Positions 1-12,417 of a DNA stretch of 64,000 nucleotides are shown here, piece by piece. The position numbers and the translations under genes are program-made. Under the pieces are notes generated by a model that was not told the origin of the DNA, did not search any database, and saw only the letters and a program-made list of their open reading frames with translations. The stretch comes from Nautilus pompilius. Its lineage: Eukaryota > Mollusca > Cephalopoda > Nautilida > Nautilidae. The DNA lies in NCBI GenBank assembly GCA_018389105.1, contig JACATO010000648.1, positions 2,232,001 to 2,296,000 on the forward strand. The letters are read 5' to 3'. Each line of letters begins with the position of its first letter. Position 1 is the first letter of the stretch.

Positions 1-104
1 GATGCAATATACTGTACCTAAGAATCTAAATCTTCACAGAGTTGATGAGCAATGAACATTTTCTTGTCATAAATAAGCCAACTTAACAGTTATCTTTATT
101 TTAG

Positions 105-245
105 TATGTGGACCCTACATACTTAACAGATGATGGAGAGAAGTACATGACATCATCAAAACTGACCAGCACCAACTACGGTCAGACTTCAGTTTCTGAA
201 AAACTCAAGGGGAAACCAGAGAAATCACACACAGATGCCAGTTAA
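105..245 (+). CDS. Candidate terminal coding exon, unknown protein
   Basis: The preceding bases are a pyrimidine-leaning stretch ending in TTTTAG, a normal splice acceptor. From 105 one frame stays open for 46 codons and ends with TAA at 243-245; the other two frames stop within 9 codons. The peptide starts YVDPTYLTDDGEKYM and ends KPEKSHTDAS. It is hydrophilic, rich in Ser, Thr, Lys, Glu and Asp, with no membrane segment, as expected for a flexible C-terminal tail. Codons mix G/C and A/T third positions, unlike the AT-rich flank, which supports coding. The exon would begin in phase 0. Upstream exons lie outside the window, so the start is the acceptor and not a Met. I do not recognise the family. 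The alternative is a chance open frame beside a chance AG. Confidence 0.5.
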   Translation, partial: YVDPTYLTDDGEKYMTSSKLTSTNYGQTSVSEKLKGKPEKSHTDAS

Positions 246-2340
246 AAATCAATAAACAAACAATTATTTCTGCAAGCTAAGTAAGTAAACCATTACCGGA
301 TACATGTAAGAGAGGCAGGGAAAGCTCAAAAGAGAAACTAAAGAGTCTTTGTAATAACAGGTACATACATTGACATTTGGCTATCAATGATAGGCATAAT
401 ACATTTTAGCATCTACTTGGCAAGTTTGATTTGAATGAGCATTTCATGGCAGGTGAAAAATATTTTATTCATCCTGGGTTCATATAACAAAGACGATTGG
501 AAATCTGTACACTACTTCAGCCAGTATGGTGAATGACTAATGGAGACAGGTGTACAATTCTTTGGTCAGCCATAAACCATGCATGACAAAGAAAATCCAC
601 ATGAAATATTATTTACCTTTATAATAGTCATAAAATATATTGCTTGAAAAACAGATGAAATAATTTCAGTGACAGGTGAATAGAACCTGTGTTTCTTCCA
701 ATAACCTCAAGAAGAGTCAAACAGAAAACTACAATAACTGTTTTTTTTTCTACAAACAAAACAAAAACAGTGACGTGATCGAGTCGCAAAAAGCTTCTTC
801 CATGTTTACATGCTATAAAGCAAAGCTACAGATTCATGAGTTGTTTTTTTTTTTTTTAATTGTCATCTCAATATGACAAGCTAAAGAACTGAGATATAAA
901 ATGTAACATTTAAAGTTTTAAAAATTAAAAACACACAAATTTCACTGTGTCATTGTCTCAGGCAGCAAGGGGACAGAGACTGAAATCCTATAACCATTGC
1001 AGGTGGTCAGAGAGGATAAGTAGTTTGTTGTTTCAATAATGGAACAAATAAGTGAAATATTCTCTGCCTTGTGAAATGGTAAAATATAACAGAGATACAG
1101 GTTTTGACCATCTTGTATGCTGCATTTACTAATAAGCAAACTCTTATAATTCAGGAAGTTTCAGAATTCATATAAAGCTCCCTTTTCCTTAAAATGGACA
1201 TCTAACAGACTGATAAAATCAATGTTTCACATGTACCACATGGCTTGGCAAGGTATTCAAAGCATTTACAACCTGACTGCTAAAAGAATTTATCCGATCT
1301 GATTTGACATTCATCATTCATTCCATTCTGTTACTCACATCCAAAAATCTCTATGAATATGTTCCTGTTTACCCAGAAAATTTTTAAATACTCTTAATTA
1401 AATCTCTACTTAAACAATTATAAAATAGGCAATGTAAGCCTTTGATAACTAAAATTGTGCATTTTCTTCATGATTCCAGTAAATCTTCTTTGAACCCTTG
1501 CCAACAAGTGCAGACAAAAGAAAATCCATTAGGAAGGAATTGGGTTTGCAAGAATTAAAGCTAGAAAGAGGTTACAAGTCAGAAAATATCAAAAACCATA
1601 ATTACAAGAATACTGATCATAATCCAGTAAACTTCTCTTTACCAAAAGCAAAGCAAACATTACTTATATATGATTAAGAAAAGTTTGTAGCTTTGTTCAC
1701 TTCTGTACTCCAATCTGTAACATTTTTGGTTTTTACAGAGCTTTCCTAATGTATCAAAGTTCTTTATTCACCACTAAACCTCTAATTTGCATGTGAATCA
1801 TTTTTGCTTTTCTTGCTTTGAAACCTTAATGGACCTGTCATCTGATCTGACATTGTAGGTGTCAGAAAGATCATATCCAGTGTCACGACTGATGGATGTG
1901 CAATGCCAATGAATCTTTAGAGGGCTTCCTTAAGCCATCGACTGATGAACCTTCATCAATTTATCATCTACAGAGTCTGTGGATTTTACTGAAAAATTTC
2001 ATTATTCTCTGCAGTGACTGGGCAACTTTGCAATGTCAAAACTAGTTTTTTTTTTTTTTTTCCTCCTCATTCTTTACAAACCTATCTTTCTTCCTTTTTT
2101 TTTAAACTGTGAGGAATTAGATATCATTTCTGTGCTTACCGACAAATTAAACAAAGAAGAAGGGAGCCACTTAAGAATTTTAAAAACTGCTTTATTGTAA
2201 TTCCCAACCACAGACATCCCATGATGGAACAATAACATCTTGGACACCTAATTTTCTGCAGATAACCCAAGTTACCAACTTATACATTGAAGAGTTATTT
2301 CATATCCAGTTACTGTCGGAAACAAAAATAAAGTTTATTG
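246..2340 (+). other. Possible 3' UTR and downstream flank
   Basis: If 105-245 is a last exon, this is its 3' UTR and flank. AATAAA occurs at 251-256, only five bases after the stop and probably too close to serve, and again at 2327-2332 followed by a T-rich stretch. Poly-T runs sit near 850 and 2047. There is no coding-looking frame and no repeat family I recognise. Confidence 0.25.
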
Positions 2341-5300
2341 GTTTTATTAATAGATACATCAAAATTCTGTAAACTTTTCTAATGGATGCACTTTCCCTAT
2401 CACAAAAGAATACAGCAAATTAAGCTGTTAATCTAATTTGCCTGTTTGCATTAATGGACTTGGTCCAACAAGAAAATCTCAAAACTGTTCAGAACAACAA
2501 AGATAACAAGGTAGGTCAAGTCGTATTTATTATTATTATTACTATTCTATTCAAATAATTATTTCTGAACATACCAATTCAAGTTATGTCAGCATTATTA
2601 ACCCATGCAAACGTCAAATAATGGCCAGGTTAGCGAATGGAGAAAATCAAAGTTTACTTTCACTTTACGAGCAAACAAAACTAACTTTTCCAATCAAGAT
2701 TTTATAATTTCTGTAAATACTCTAAACTGCTTCACTTTTGCAAATCTTTCTTCAAGATTACTGCAAGTTAAAGCTGAATTATTGAGAAATGTAGACATTT
2801 CTCAGATCCTACTTTCTATTTTAAAGGCATGCTTCACATCGAGATTTGTAGGACTGACAAGATTTGGAAAGTGTAAGTGGGAAATGTGACGGCGGAAAAC
2901 TGCCTGGCAAACAAAAAATATTTAACCACAATGATGTAAATAGGAAAAGTAGCATCCAGTAGGCAATTCCTCTGAAATACAGACAGTCACTCAGTGTTCC
3001 AGATGTTGATACCAAAACAAAGCAGCATTAACATCTTTAACAGGTTCATTGTAGAGAATAAACTGAGAGGGGGGAGACCTATGGGAACAGGGACTTTAAG
3101 TGGTGGTGGCCCTTTCTTTCTAAGTCATTCCAAAGCAATTCTATGTACATGTCATTTAACAGACAAAAAATGGATTGTATTTCTCCTAATTTTGGAGAAC
3201 TTTTCATGAAGTTACCAACATGCCCTAATGCTGGCATAAAAAATTGTTTGGCAGTGTAATTCTAAGATGGATGAAGAACAGAAAATGCTGCAACTGGTTG
3301 CCATGCCAGTTATTTCCAACAGAAATAGTTGTATAAGTAGCATAAAGTATTTCTTATATTATACACACAGCTCAACAAAATTCACCACCACCAGATTTCC
3401 CACAGGAATAACTGTATAATCCAAAATACATTTTTGATATTTTGGAAAGGAACAAATGAAGGCATTTGTTTATTATTTTCTGTATTATATGGGGCTTTGT
3501 AAAATTCCAGGAGAAAAGTAGACATTGACCACTACAAAGTGTTGTTTTAGAGCGCATGGCATTAAATATTCATCAGTATCAGTATTTTATAATGAAAAAG
3601 TCAAATATCATGATTGAGTTTCCATGATATTTATGTCAATGACAGATATAACTTCCCACTGTACAAATGATTTCCTCTCACCTTTTTTTCTGCTTACAAA
3701 ACACCAAAAGCACACCTGTGTTATTCTCTGTTAAGCTTTGTGCAGAGCCTGTGCCAGTTCAGCCATATTCCAAACAAAATTCCTCCTCTTTATACTAGGC
3801 CCAATTTGATCCTTTATCGGATTTAAATTCAGGCTCATAGCAAGACAAATAATCCCATTTCCTTGAAGATCATCCATAAATAATTGTCTAGCAGATAATC
3901 ATCAAAATAAGAAACAATGACTATTTACAATATATCTCGCATCTAAAGATGATAAAAGAAATGACAACTTTGGAACAAAGAATTTATTTTGGAGGACACT
4001 TTGGAAAATTATAAAGCTGAAATACTTGCTGCCTAAATTAATACAAATATTAAATATTTAAGTTAAGTCCGATTTATTATCTGATGAGGATAGTAGTCAA
4101 TTTGGCTCCTGAGCCTGGTGGAGACCCAACATCAGCTCACTTGCTATCATAACAATCAATGTAATTTTTAAAAATAATACTGTTGCTGTTTCTCCATCCC
4201 ATAAAGTGATTTCTTTTAAATAAGAACACTTATGTATTATGTATACAGTCTACATTTGCTAGAAAGATGTCTGATTTTTCTACTGCCATCTTCACATTGT
4301 AATTACCGTTTTAGCCAAAAAATAACAACGAAATTTATGTCTGGTAAAAGCATAATACAAAGTAACATCATGTACATTGATCCATTATCACATTGAACTC
4401 TAAGTCAAACTTATATGGAAAACCTGACAACAAGACTAGTTAGAGCAAACAAAGTGGAACTATGATCAATTGGCATGTTTCAGAATGGCTACATGATTTT
4501 ATTCAAACCAAGTGTATCATAAGTGAAAATCATCATGATGGCAGTATATGGTTGCACTTATTTATTCTAAATGTACATGACTGAATACAAAATATATTGT
4601 GGACATGATCATCTGGCTATTAGATAGGCAGCCAGTTGAGGTATAACCATCTCCAGTATTGACACTGGCATTATGGGTTTTCTTTATTATGCATGTCCCT
4701 ACATACTACTCAATGAATTTCCTTGTTCAGTATTTATATTTTACTTCAGCCCATAGTATACTAGGAGCAGTATCTACCAAATCTAAAAGAAATATCTAAA
4801 CACCTATCTTTGTTTAGGAAAAAGCAGCTTTCTCATAGCATTAGCAATGGAGTAAGTTTTTACCTACTTAGTTGTGTGTCAGCCTTGCTATCGGAGAGTT
4901 GTGCCTAAATATGGTTCCATGTAAAATTTTGACTTCTGTCATTTCTCTCCTCAGTGGAAATCTTGACTTTCTCAACTGATGTGTCTTTTTCAGTCAGATC
5001 CGAGTTTGTTACTTGGAAGTAATCAGCAAACCTCTGCCTTCATTCAATTCCCATTCACTCAAAGGACTCACCAAATGAGACACTGCAGATGCTTTGCCTG
5101 CCATATTCAGTTGAGTGCTATCCACAGATTGCTGCTGCTGAAGCAAATGTTGGCAAAAAATTTATCCTCCTGACAATTTCTCCTCAAAATTAACTAATAA
5201 AGCGGCTGTGCATTATTTAAACAGCAAGGGATGGGGGAGAACTAGGGCTTATCTCTAGTTATCACCCTCAATTTTGAAAACTTTCAAGCAACAAACAAGG

Positions 5301-6316
5301 GTTGTTTCCTGTTGCCATCTTATTTCCTGGCAGTTCTCTCTCAAATGTGTTCAAGATGAAACAAAACAGATACCAACAGAGAATAAACTTTGGCAGACAG
5401 CAGAAAACAAGAAAAATTTTATTCAGTAAACCAAGGAAAAAAAAAACTGATCAACAAACGCATATATAAGTTTAAATGAAAAATGTTGTTTCTCTTTGAT
5501 CAGCTGGTTACTATTTTATTGTCATTTTTTTTTTTTTTTGCTTTTGTAGCCATGGTAACGATTACACCAAACACTCCACTAGAAGATTGAGGAAAATTCC
5601 CAATTGAAGAACAGCTGCTGGCAACATAGCTGGTCTGGACCATGTTTGATGTCTGTCCAGCAAACTAGTTTCTCAACCTGTCCTGCACCAACTTACTGAT
5701 ACAGGTCCTCCCCCCTCTCAAACTTTTCCTGTTTCCTCCCACCTCCAATCAGAGAAACTCTGGCTTCTTTCCAAGTCAGAAAATACTCAGGCATAACCCT
5801 AACCCCAACACAGAGATGCTAACTGCAGTGTTCTCGCACAGCTCAAAAACTCCTCAAATGACTATTTAAAGAAATCAAACAAATCCATTAAATTCATTTT
5901 CATACATGGAATATAGATGAAAATGTCTATACGACAATCCAGGCAGTCATGCTACTCGATCCTTTAGAACTGAGATCATACATATTTGAATTATCTTAGC
6001 GAATCATCTCTCTGAGCATCTATGATAAAATCTGCTATGAATGATATTTCTGAGAAAATTCAGCTTAGCTGAATGCATGGGCTGCTGTTTTCTTTTAGCA
6101 GTCGTATGATTTGCCTAGAACACTTTTCTAAGTGAGGTAGAAACCAAAACTATTTGCCTATTAGTAGTTGAAATATTCTGATAACTGGCATCCATTTCAG
6201 TTTAGGATGACATTTTAAGAGCAACTTGATCGGCACAAAGGAGCATGTACAAGTTCTTCTTATGACATCCTGCCTGTCGTTAGCATAAAAAAAATCTGTT
6301 TTCTTACCTCTCCTTT
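2341..6316. other. Non-coding AT-rich stretch
   Basis: No exon is supported. Open frames of 60-94 codons occur (2605-2889, 4979-5173), but their composition looks like chance. A short ATT-type microsatellite lies near 2526-2541, and poly-T tracts near 5526-5540. No transposon ends are visible. Confidence 0.5.
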
Positions 6317-6341
6317 CACACACACACACACACACACACAC
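6317..6341. repeat. (CA)12 microsatellite
   Basis: Uninterrupted CA dinucleotides for 25 bases on the plus strand. Confidence 0.95.
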
Positions 6342-6842
6342 GGCCATACATGGATGCCATATCAGTGGTAGAATCACTAAGCAGATTGAATTATGAAATG
6401 TTGTTTAAATTACAACAACAAAAAAAGCCACTGTCTGCAGCTACTGAACACAAGCCAAAAAAAAAAATTCAAAACAACCGACTCAAGATCTCGTGTCAGC
6501 TAAGACGACTTGAGTTGGACCAGTTTCCAGCAAAGCTTAATCTATTTCAGTTTGCCGTTATAATTTAACACCTTAAAAATGCAGTTTCAGCCAACTCAGG
6601 TAGACGCAGAGAGCCACCCTGAGGTAAGAGACTTTCCAGTACCGAAGTCATTATTAGGCAGCAATACCTGCATTTTTTTTTTTTAAAAAAGTCACGTCTG
6701 TACGCAGGATACATCTTTAAAGAATCTTTTTATAGGTAATGACAACTACTTCCCCCTCTACCCTTTTTTTTTTTTGACCAATCATGACGACGACAACATC
6801 ATTTCATTACGTAAACAGCATTTTTATTTAAAGAAAGTGCGG

Positions 6843-6887
6843 CGGAAGATTTTATCTCGATTCCCCCCACCGGGGTCAAATCTTCCG
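6843..6887. repeat. 10-bp perfect inverted repeat, CpG-containing
   Basis: CGGAAGATTT at 6843-6852 is matched exactly by AAATCTTCCG at 6878-6887 across a 25-base loop that includes C6 and CGGGG. The surrounding 6830-6990 is more GC- and CpG-rich than its neighbours. CGGAAG is also the core of an ETS-type binding site, present here as two opposed copies. It could be a regulatory element or a small transposon remnant. Confidence 0.6.
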
Positions 6888-6891
6888 GCTT

Positions 6892-7469
6892 TTGAAGCAG
6901 CTGAAATGGTTTAAAGCCACAGTCAGCCCAGACTTCCGGGTTCACCTGTATAGATTGTGGTCCTTAGGGGCCGCAATTATTAGCGATGGCCGGCCTTCAG
7001 GAAAAAAATTGAAACCAAAACACCACCAAGTGTCGCTGAACTTAAATAGTAATAATGGTAAACCACTTGATGGCAACGTTTAGCATTCTAACATAGTCTT
7101 TTTATCCCGATGGTGGTGACAGAAGAATAAATAAATGAAGGCATCTAGAAAATATTCTAACCAACACGGTTATCAAAAAACACAAAAATAAAATTATCTA
7201 TATTTAAAAAAAAAAAAGAAATAAACCAGTTGTATTGCGTATGTAATTTTGTAATTATACAACTGTCAAACACAAGCAACATGATATAATACTTAGGATA
7301 CTTAATCTATGGAATCTCACCCATATTTACTTTTTTTTTTCTCTCCCTCTCTCTCTCTCTAAATCCCATCTATAAGCAGCAAAGAGAATGTTTCCTGTTG
7401 GTTATTCAGTCACCCCCTTCTGTAAATGCCGAGCTGCGATGTCCATTCTTTTTTTATGACTCACTTTAC
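6892..7469. other. Non-coding DNA with GC-richer start
   Basis: The first 100 bases carry CCGG and GGCCGG motifs; the rest is AT-rich. A CT microsatellite lies at about 7341-7360. There is no convincing gene. Confidence 0.4.
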
Positions 7470-7598
7470 CTCATAATAAGCCACCGAGCAGAGACTCCAT
7501 TGATCGCAGCAAGATTGTGAAATAGCCAATTCCGTGGAACTGGCAGCAGGTGATGGCGCTGCATACTAACAGTAGTGCCGTGACAATTGCATGCGACT
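7470..7598 (-). CDS. Weak candidate internal exon on minus strand
   Basis: Read on the minus strand, a CT-rich tract precedes TAG at the acceptor, then 129 bases with higher GC, then the strong donor GAG|GTAAAGTGA. One frame is open through the whole 129 bases, and its entry phase equals the exit phase of the candidate exon at 8112-8182. The peptide includes VPRNWLFHNLAAINGVSARW, which I do not recognise. A second frame encodes a hydrophobic, membrane-like stretch ending in TGA just before the donor. Splice-like 9-mers occur by chance at this window size, so it may be untranslated or nothing. Confidence 0.17.
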
Positions 7599-8111
7599 CT
7601 ATCCAAAGTTTGGGTTTAAAAGAGGAGAGAGAGAGAAAAAACTTCCACTAAAATGTACTTTGAATAATTTTTTTTCCTTCCTTTTTTTCTTTAAAAATTT
7701 TAATATGGGCAATGGCAGCATCCAGCACAGTTGCTTAAAATGTTAAATCCATCATGAAAAACTGGAGAGAAACAGCTGAGAAAGACAGACGGCTTCTCAG
7801 TTTGTTGTTGTTCTTTAACTTTTTTTTTACTTTTTTTTGAAAACTTTTTTTTTTAAACAATTTTTTTACAAACTGAGGTTAACTTTAACAGCAACAACAG
7901 AAACAAACAAAAGTTTAAGTTTTATCTGCCAGTCCACAGTAATAAGAATGGAGATAAAATGTACAAGATGCAAAAACCAAAGACAGAACTAAAAAAATTT
8001 TAAAAAAGGAAAGGGTTAAACATTTTTTTAAAAAGCCAACAAAGTATGCTAATGGACATCCAAAAAAAATAAAGTATTTTATTTTGAATTTGGGGAAGGT
8101 GGGTTCCTTAC

Positions 8112-8182
8112 CTCAGTGAAAAATAAGTGTAAGCATTATTATTGCAAGGTCCAAGCAGCAACGGAAAACCCATACATTTCAT
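8112..8182 (-). CDS. Weak candidate first coding exon on minus strand
   Basis: ATG at 8182 (minus strand) opens MKCMGFPLLLGPCNNNAY and stays open to the donor GAG|GTAAGG at 8112/8111, close to consensus. It leaves in phase 2, compatible with the candidate exon at 7470-7598. No promoter motif is evident upstream. It could equally be chance. Confidence 0.15.
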
Positions 8183-8753
8183 ACCAAGTGCCGATTTGTA
8201 GTATCTAGGACAGACGCACAGAAGATGAACTGTTGTGTATCCTAGCAATATCAGCTGCCTTCACACTGCGATCCAATGATTTCAGGCGGGTAGTACTTCG
8301 AAGTGGAATAAAAGAGCAGTTCTTGACGTCTTCTGTTTTCACGTATCCACTAGCATCGATTAAAGAAAAATATCCAGGTCCGAGGCACCTTTCTCATTCC
8401 AATACTCGGTTCCCCTGATTCTCAAAAGTAAAGCTACTCATATATCTCTCTATCTTTATGTATATATATATAATAGTTTATCAAAACATCCAATAAACGT
8501 GAGAGAGTCAAGATCAAGGTAAGAATTTTTCTCACTGTTGGTAATATACCAATTTTAATACCTTAGATTCCCTCCTCTTTTTTCTTTTTTTTTCAGTTAC
8601 AAAAAAAGCATTTTGCTAAATATTAGCTGGCCTTTTCTTGGTAAGACCACAGAGTCCAAGAGACAAGACATTAGATGTCAAACAAAGATTCCATTTACCA
8701 AAGGTTTCCAGTCTATCTCAGCGTTCTAAATGATGCTAAAAGATTACCTTAGA

Positions 8754-8786
8754 AGATTACAGATAATTAAAAAGTTTCTGTAATCT
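8754..8786. repeat. 10-bp perfect inverted repeat with 13-base loop
   Basis: AGATTACAGA at 8754-8763 pairs with TCTGTAATCT at 8777-8786. The loop holds TAATTAAAA. TAATC/GATTA is a homeodomain-type site, so the arms give two opposed copies. It is too short and AT-rich to call a microRNA precursor. Confidence 0.65.
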
Positions 8787-8960
8787 AATTGAGCTTGCTA
8801 TTTATTTTCATTATGTCCCAATTCTAACGCACAATGTACCTATCATTTTTCTGTTTGTTTTTTCCTAAATTAAATTTCATTTACTCATTTGCACAAATAA
8901 TTCCATCTAAAACTTAATCATGTCACAGGTGTGTTTACTGCCTGATTCATCTGATGTTAC

Positions 8961-9165
8961 CTTTCCAGCTCTGTTGGAGCAGCTTTTCTTCTGCTTGGAG
9001 GGGGGGGTGGTGATCTACCATCAAACCTGTTTCCTGGTTAGATAGATTAACATGGGGCTGAATGAATTGAGGTAAAGTTTCTACATTATTCTCCAATGAA
9101 AGTTTTTGCATGCATTGTACACACAAAACAAAAGTATTCTTAAAACTCTGCCACATTAAAAACAA
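8961..9165 (-). CDS. Weak candidate exon on minus strand
   Basis: The minus-strand frame from 9165 down to the donor AAAG|GTAACA at 8961/8960 is open for 68 codons. The part nearest the donor (NNVETLPQFIQPHVNLSNQ, then PPLQAEEKLLQQSWKG) has coding-like composition. The 5' boundary is unclear: an AG at the end of TTTCATTGGAG is one option. A C8 run interrupts it. The family is not recognised. Confidence 0.2.
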
Positions 9166-9795
9166 AATCTTTTATTTATTTTTAGCAAAGGATTGTTACC
9201 GCCATCAACAGAAAACATCAGCACCAGAACAAATTTCCTTCCTCCATCCACTATGGACTGTATGCAACCGCGAAACAGCAGTTCCATATAAACAGGCTTT
9301 TAATTAATTCTTGCCAAGTACAAATTTATGTTAGACATGCCATCATGTCAAAATAAGAAGAAAGTTTCAGGTTTTAATGGGAAGACAAAATTTAATACCA
9401 CTTTATTTCAAATTCTTTAAAATCAAAGACAGTTGAATAGTAAAAACTTTACTAGTGCTTCAGTATCAGGCTGGGTTTTTGGCTATCACTGGTTCATCTC
9501 TGTTCTGTTTTCCTTCTCTCTCCCTCTCTGTTATCTTGTTTTCTCTGAACATTCAGAAAACCCACATTCGTAACATTCCTTTGTAGACAAATTAAAAAAC
9601 ACTTCTAGCACATCATTTTAAACTATATTCATTTCAGAGGAGAATCGTTCAGCCAATCAAACTCAAGGACAGCATTAAGGAGAAGCCTCCTTCAACTTTG
9701 ACACTTGTTCTCACTCGCCAGCAATTCCAAATTTATTTCTTGTGGAAACAAACTTAACTTGATTTTTAAAAACGCATGTCTACATCATATACAAA

Positions 9796-9812
9796 TGTGT
9801 GTGTGTGTGTGT
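9796..9812. repeat. (TG)n microsatellite
   Basis: About eight TG dinucleotides. The 150 bases before it (9630-9780) are of mixed composition and contain CCAATCA, but no gene is visible. Confidence 0.9.
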
Positions 9813-10110
9813 AATATTGGAAATAATTACAGAAACGCAGGAAAAACTTGATGTAAAATGCAAATGACATGATAGAATTGCATCCTGGGTGTAAAAATGG
9901 AATAAATGCTCCATAGTACAAGAAATTAGAAAGTGTAACACCTGCAAATGCACTAAAGTAATATGGGCATTAATATCATTGTAGCATGGTAAATACTATG
10001 ACAAGCATATAGAAATCTGTGTGGCAGATTGCAGTCAGACTTCATGTTTCAGGAAAAGCTAACATTATGCAAGACTGAGGAGACAGATATGTGACCCGGC
10101 ACAGTTTACA

Positions 10111-10900
10111 ATGGATGCTAACAGGAAAGGAAAGTGCCAACTCTCCATGCTAAGTAACACAAACTATGTTCACAATAAAAATGACCTAACTGCAAGTAGG
10201 GGTGTTAACATTTCTTCAAAAACAGTAAGTTACCCTTTTAAATTATTTTGCACTAATGTGTATGTAGCTACCCGAAAACCTTTGCTGAGGAGAGGCAACC
10301 AAAAATTATGGCTGAAATGAGCAGCAGAGAGGAAACAATAAGTTGATCAAACCTAGGAGAAGGTGATCTTTACACATTGGTTCAAGTATGAACTGTTTGG
10401 GAATAATCAACAAGTTTGTTTGAAAGCAGGACAGGAAGTGGTATAGACAGTGAAACATGGATTGGTGGGTCATTACCAGTGTAGGACTGCATATCAGCCA
10501 AGTGCATCAAAGATTTGCACAGGAATGAAGGTACTGACTGCTGACATGTACAAGCAGGTTCTTATCCATCATGCCATTCTCTCAAGAAGATATTTTATTG
10601 GGCAGGAATTCATTTCCAACAAGACATTGACCCCATGCATAAAGCCAGTGTGGCAAAAGGCTATCTGAAACATAAAGAGACTAAATGGGAACCACTCAGT
10701 CAGAAAAATACCTTCAGCTGCACAAAGTCTCGAATGAACATCATTGAGGCTCTATACAGAGTTAATATGGCTACTGAGGGAGTCAAATGACAACAAACAC
10801 CTTAGATGAACTGTAGAAAAGTGTGACAGGTTATTTAGAACAACATTCCAAAGTCAAACCTGTATGGAGCATGAAAAACAAAGGCTCACATACCAAATAC
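10111..10900 (+). pseudogene. Decayed Tc1-like transposase
   Basis: Two fragments on the same strand follow the order of a Tc1 transposase. The first, about 10180-10317, gives GVNISSKTVSYPFK and then ATRKPLLRRGNQKLWLK, the end of the DNA-binding domain (family pattern GV..S..TV and RKPLL...N...L.WAK). The second, 10450-10668, gives YKQVLIHHAIL and then an FQQDIDPMHK block, which corresponds to the family FQQDNDPKH block holding the second catalytic Asp. Stops and frame changes separate them, and the downstream SPDLNPIE block is unrecognisable. No terminal inverted repeats were found. It is an old, inactive copy. Confidence 0.75.
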
Positions 10901-11279
10901 TAATGTACCTTACAACTTTTTTTTTTTTTTTGTATATTTTCTGAAATAATGCTATGTATTATGTACATCTCTCAGTTGCAATTAGTCATTATTTGGACAT
11001 ATGGTACATGTTTTTCCATAATTATTTCCAATATTGCATACATACTTATGTATACACATAAATATGCATGATGCATGTGCAAGACTGATAAAAGTAAATA
11101 TTCAGTAAACTTTCTTTTATTCCCAAATTATTCACTTTTAAGTAAACAAATCTCTTTAGAAGTTACAGAACTCACTACAGCTCAGAGTTTCAAACATTTT
11201 TTCAAAAAAAAAAATAAATTTTATTTAAAGCAGTCAAAAGAAATTTGGAAAAAAAAATGAGAGACAGACTACATACATT

Positions 11280-11820
11280 ACCTTGATAGTTAGTTCCATA
11301 ATTCCAACTTTGGTTGCAATGCAACGAATTCCCATTAGATATTAAAGCCAATATAATCCCACCATCAGAAGAGATTTATACCATATGAAAGTAATGTCTT
11401 ATTAATATTTCAGATGCTTTAAAATTATCCTAAACAAAAACTTGGACATTGTTTTTGGTGTTTTTTTTTCCTTCTGTAACATCATTACGCTAAGCAGAAA
11501 TGCTTCAGTCACATAAAATGTGATTATCTTGGCAACTGTTTTCATTCAAAGCTACCCAATAAAAAGCATAATAATTAAAAGAATTGTTAAAAAGTGAACT
11601 GCTCCTAGCAGAATTCCTAGATCCATTCCTGTATTTCATGATAAAATGAACTTTTTTTTAATGGTTTAAAACAACAATTTGTTGTTCTTTTTTTTTTACT
11701 AATAAGCAATAATTAGATCATCCCCTGCCTTTTCTTGTCTGCAAAATTCATCAACTAATGGTTTTAATTTCTTAGCATCTAGGTTTTTTAAACAAATGCC
11801 AGACCTTTGTTTCTCCACAG
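11280..11820 (+). other. Possible intron 3' end
   Basis: AT-rich sequence ending in the pyrimidine tract and acceptor TTTGTTTCTCCACAG at 11806-11820. No other feature was seen. Confidence 0.3.
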
Positions 11821-12020
11821 AGATTCTCTTGAGGGGTAAAACAAACGAACTAAGAACATACTTAGTTGGACAGCAAAGGAAGAAACAAGATAATGAAATT
11901 TCCTGCTATGTCAAGTCACTGGAACTATCACAGACTGACTCAACTTCTGATAAATTAAATGAACAAATAAGCGAGGAGGAGAAGAAGGCAGCGGGGGAGA
12001 TGAGACATTGTCTTCCATGA
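11821..12020 (+). CDS. Candidate terminal coding exon, unknown protein
   Basis: A textbook acceptor (TTTCTCCACAG) ends at 11820. The following frame, entered after the first two bases, is open for 65 codons to TGA at 12018-12020. The peptide runs ILLRGKTNELRTYLVGQQRK, then KLNEQISEEEKKAAGEMRHC and a final LP. It is strongly hydrophilic with a mildly helical, charged end; no signal or membrane segment is present. Such an open run is uncommon in sequence this AT-rich. The exon cannot share a donor with 105-245 because the phases differ. AATAAA and a GT-rich element lie about 400 bases downstream. The gene identity is unknown. Confidence 0.42.
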
Positions 12021-12417
12021 TAGGTCTGATGGACTGACAGCCATATTGAAGTACAAGAATCCAGACCACAAATCAAAAATAATTTCAATGCATGTGTTCT
12101 ATTATATTTCTTTTTCTTCCGTTTTTTTTTTTTTTTCCATTTTCATTGCAGCATTTATTTGGCAGATTAAAATGTCAACAGTAGACAGAATAGTTGAAGA
12201 GATAATGCCTTCTAAAACTTAATTTAGCCATGTAATTCATTAAAAATTACTAAGTCAACCGAATTTGTTGATCACTACATCAGTGGCTCAAAATCTTTAA
12301 CTACAATGAAAAATGTTCCTTAGTGAAACAATTAAGAAAAATTGAACGTGGGTTCAGGGAGAGACTTTCAAATTCCACTATCAGTCTCAAAAATCTCTCA
12401 TCTCAAAAATAATTATC

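Noticed and set aside
2605-2889. 94-codon plus-strand frame
   Set aside because: Composition is like the AT-rich background; no splice sites or similarity recognised.
4979-5173. Possible exon after the CTTTTTCAG acceptor
   Set aside because: All three frames stay open for a while and none looks coding; probably chance.
8505-8530. Plus-strand donor AAG|GTAAGA at 8518
   Set aside because: Sequence before it is TA-rich and not coding-like; such 9-mers are expected by chance in 64 kb.
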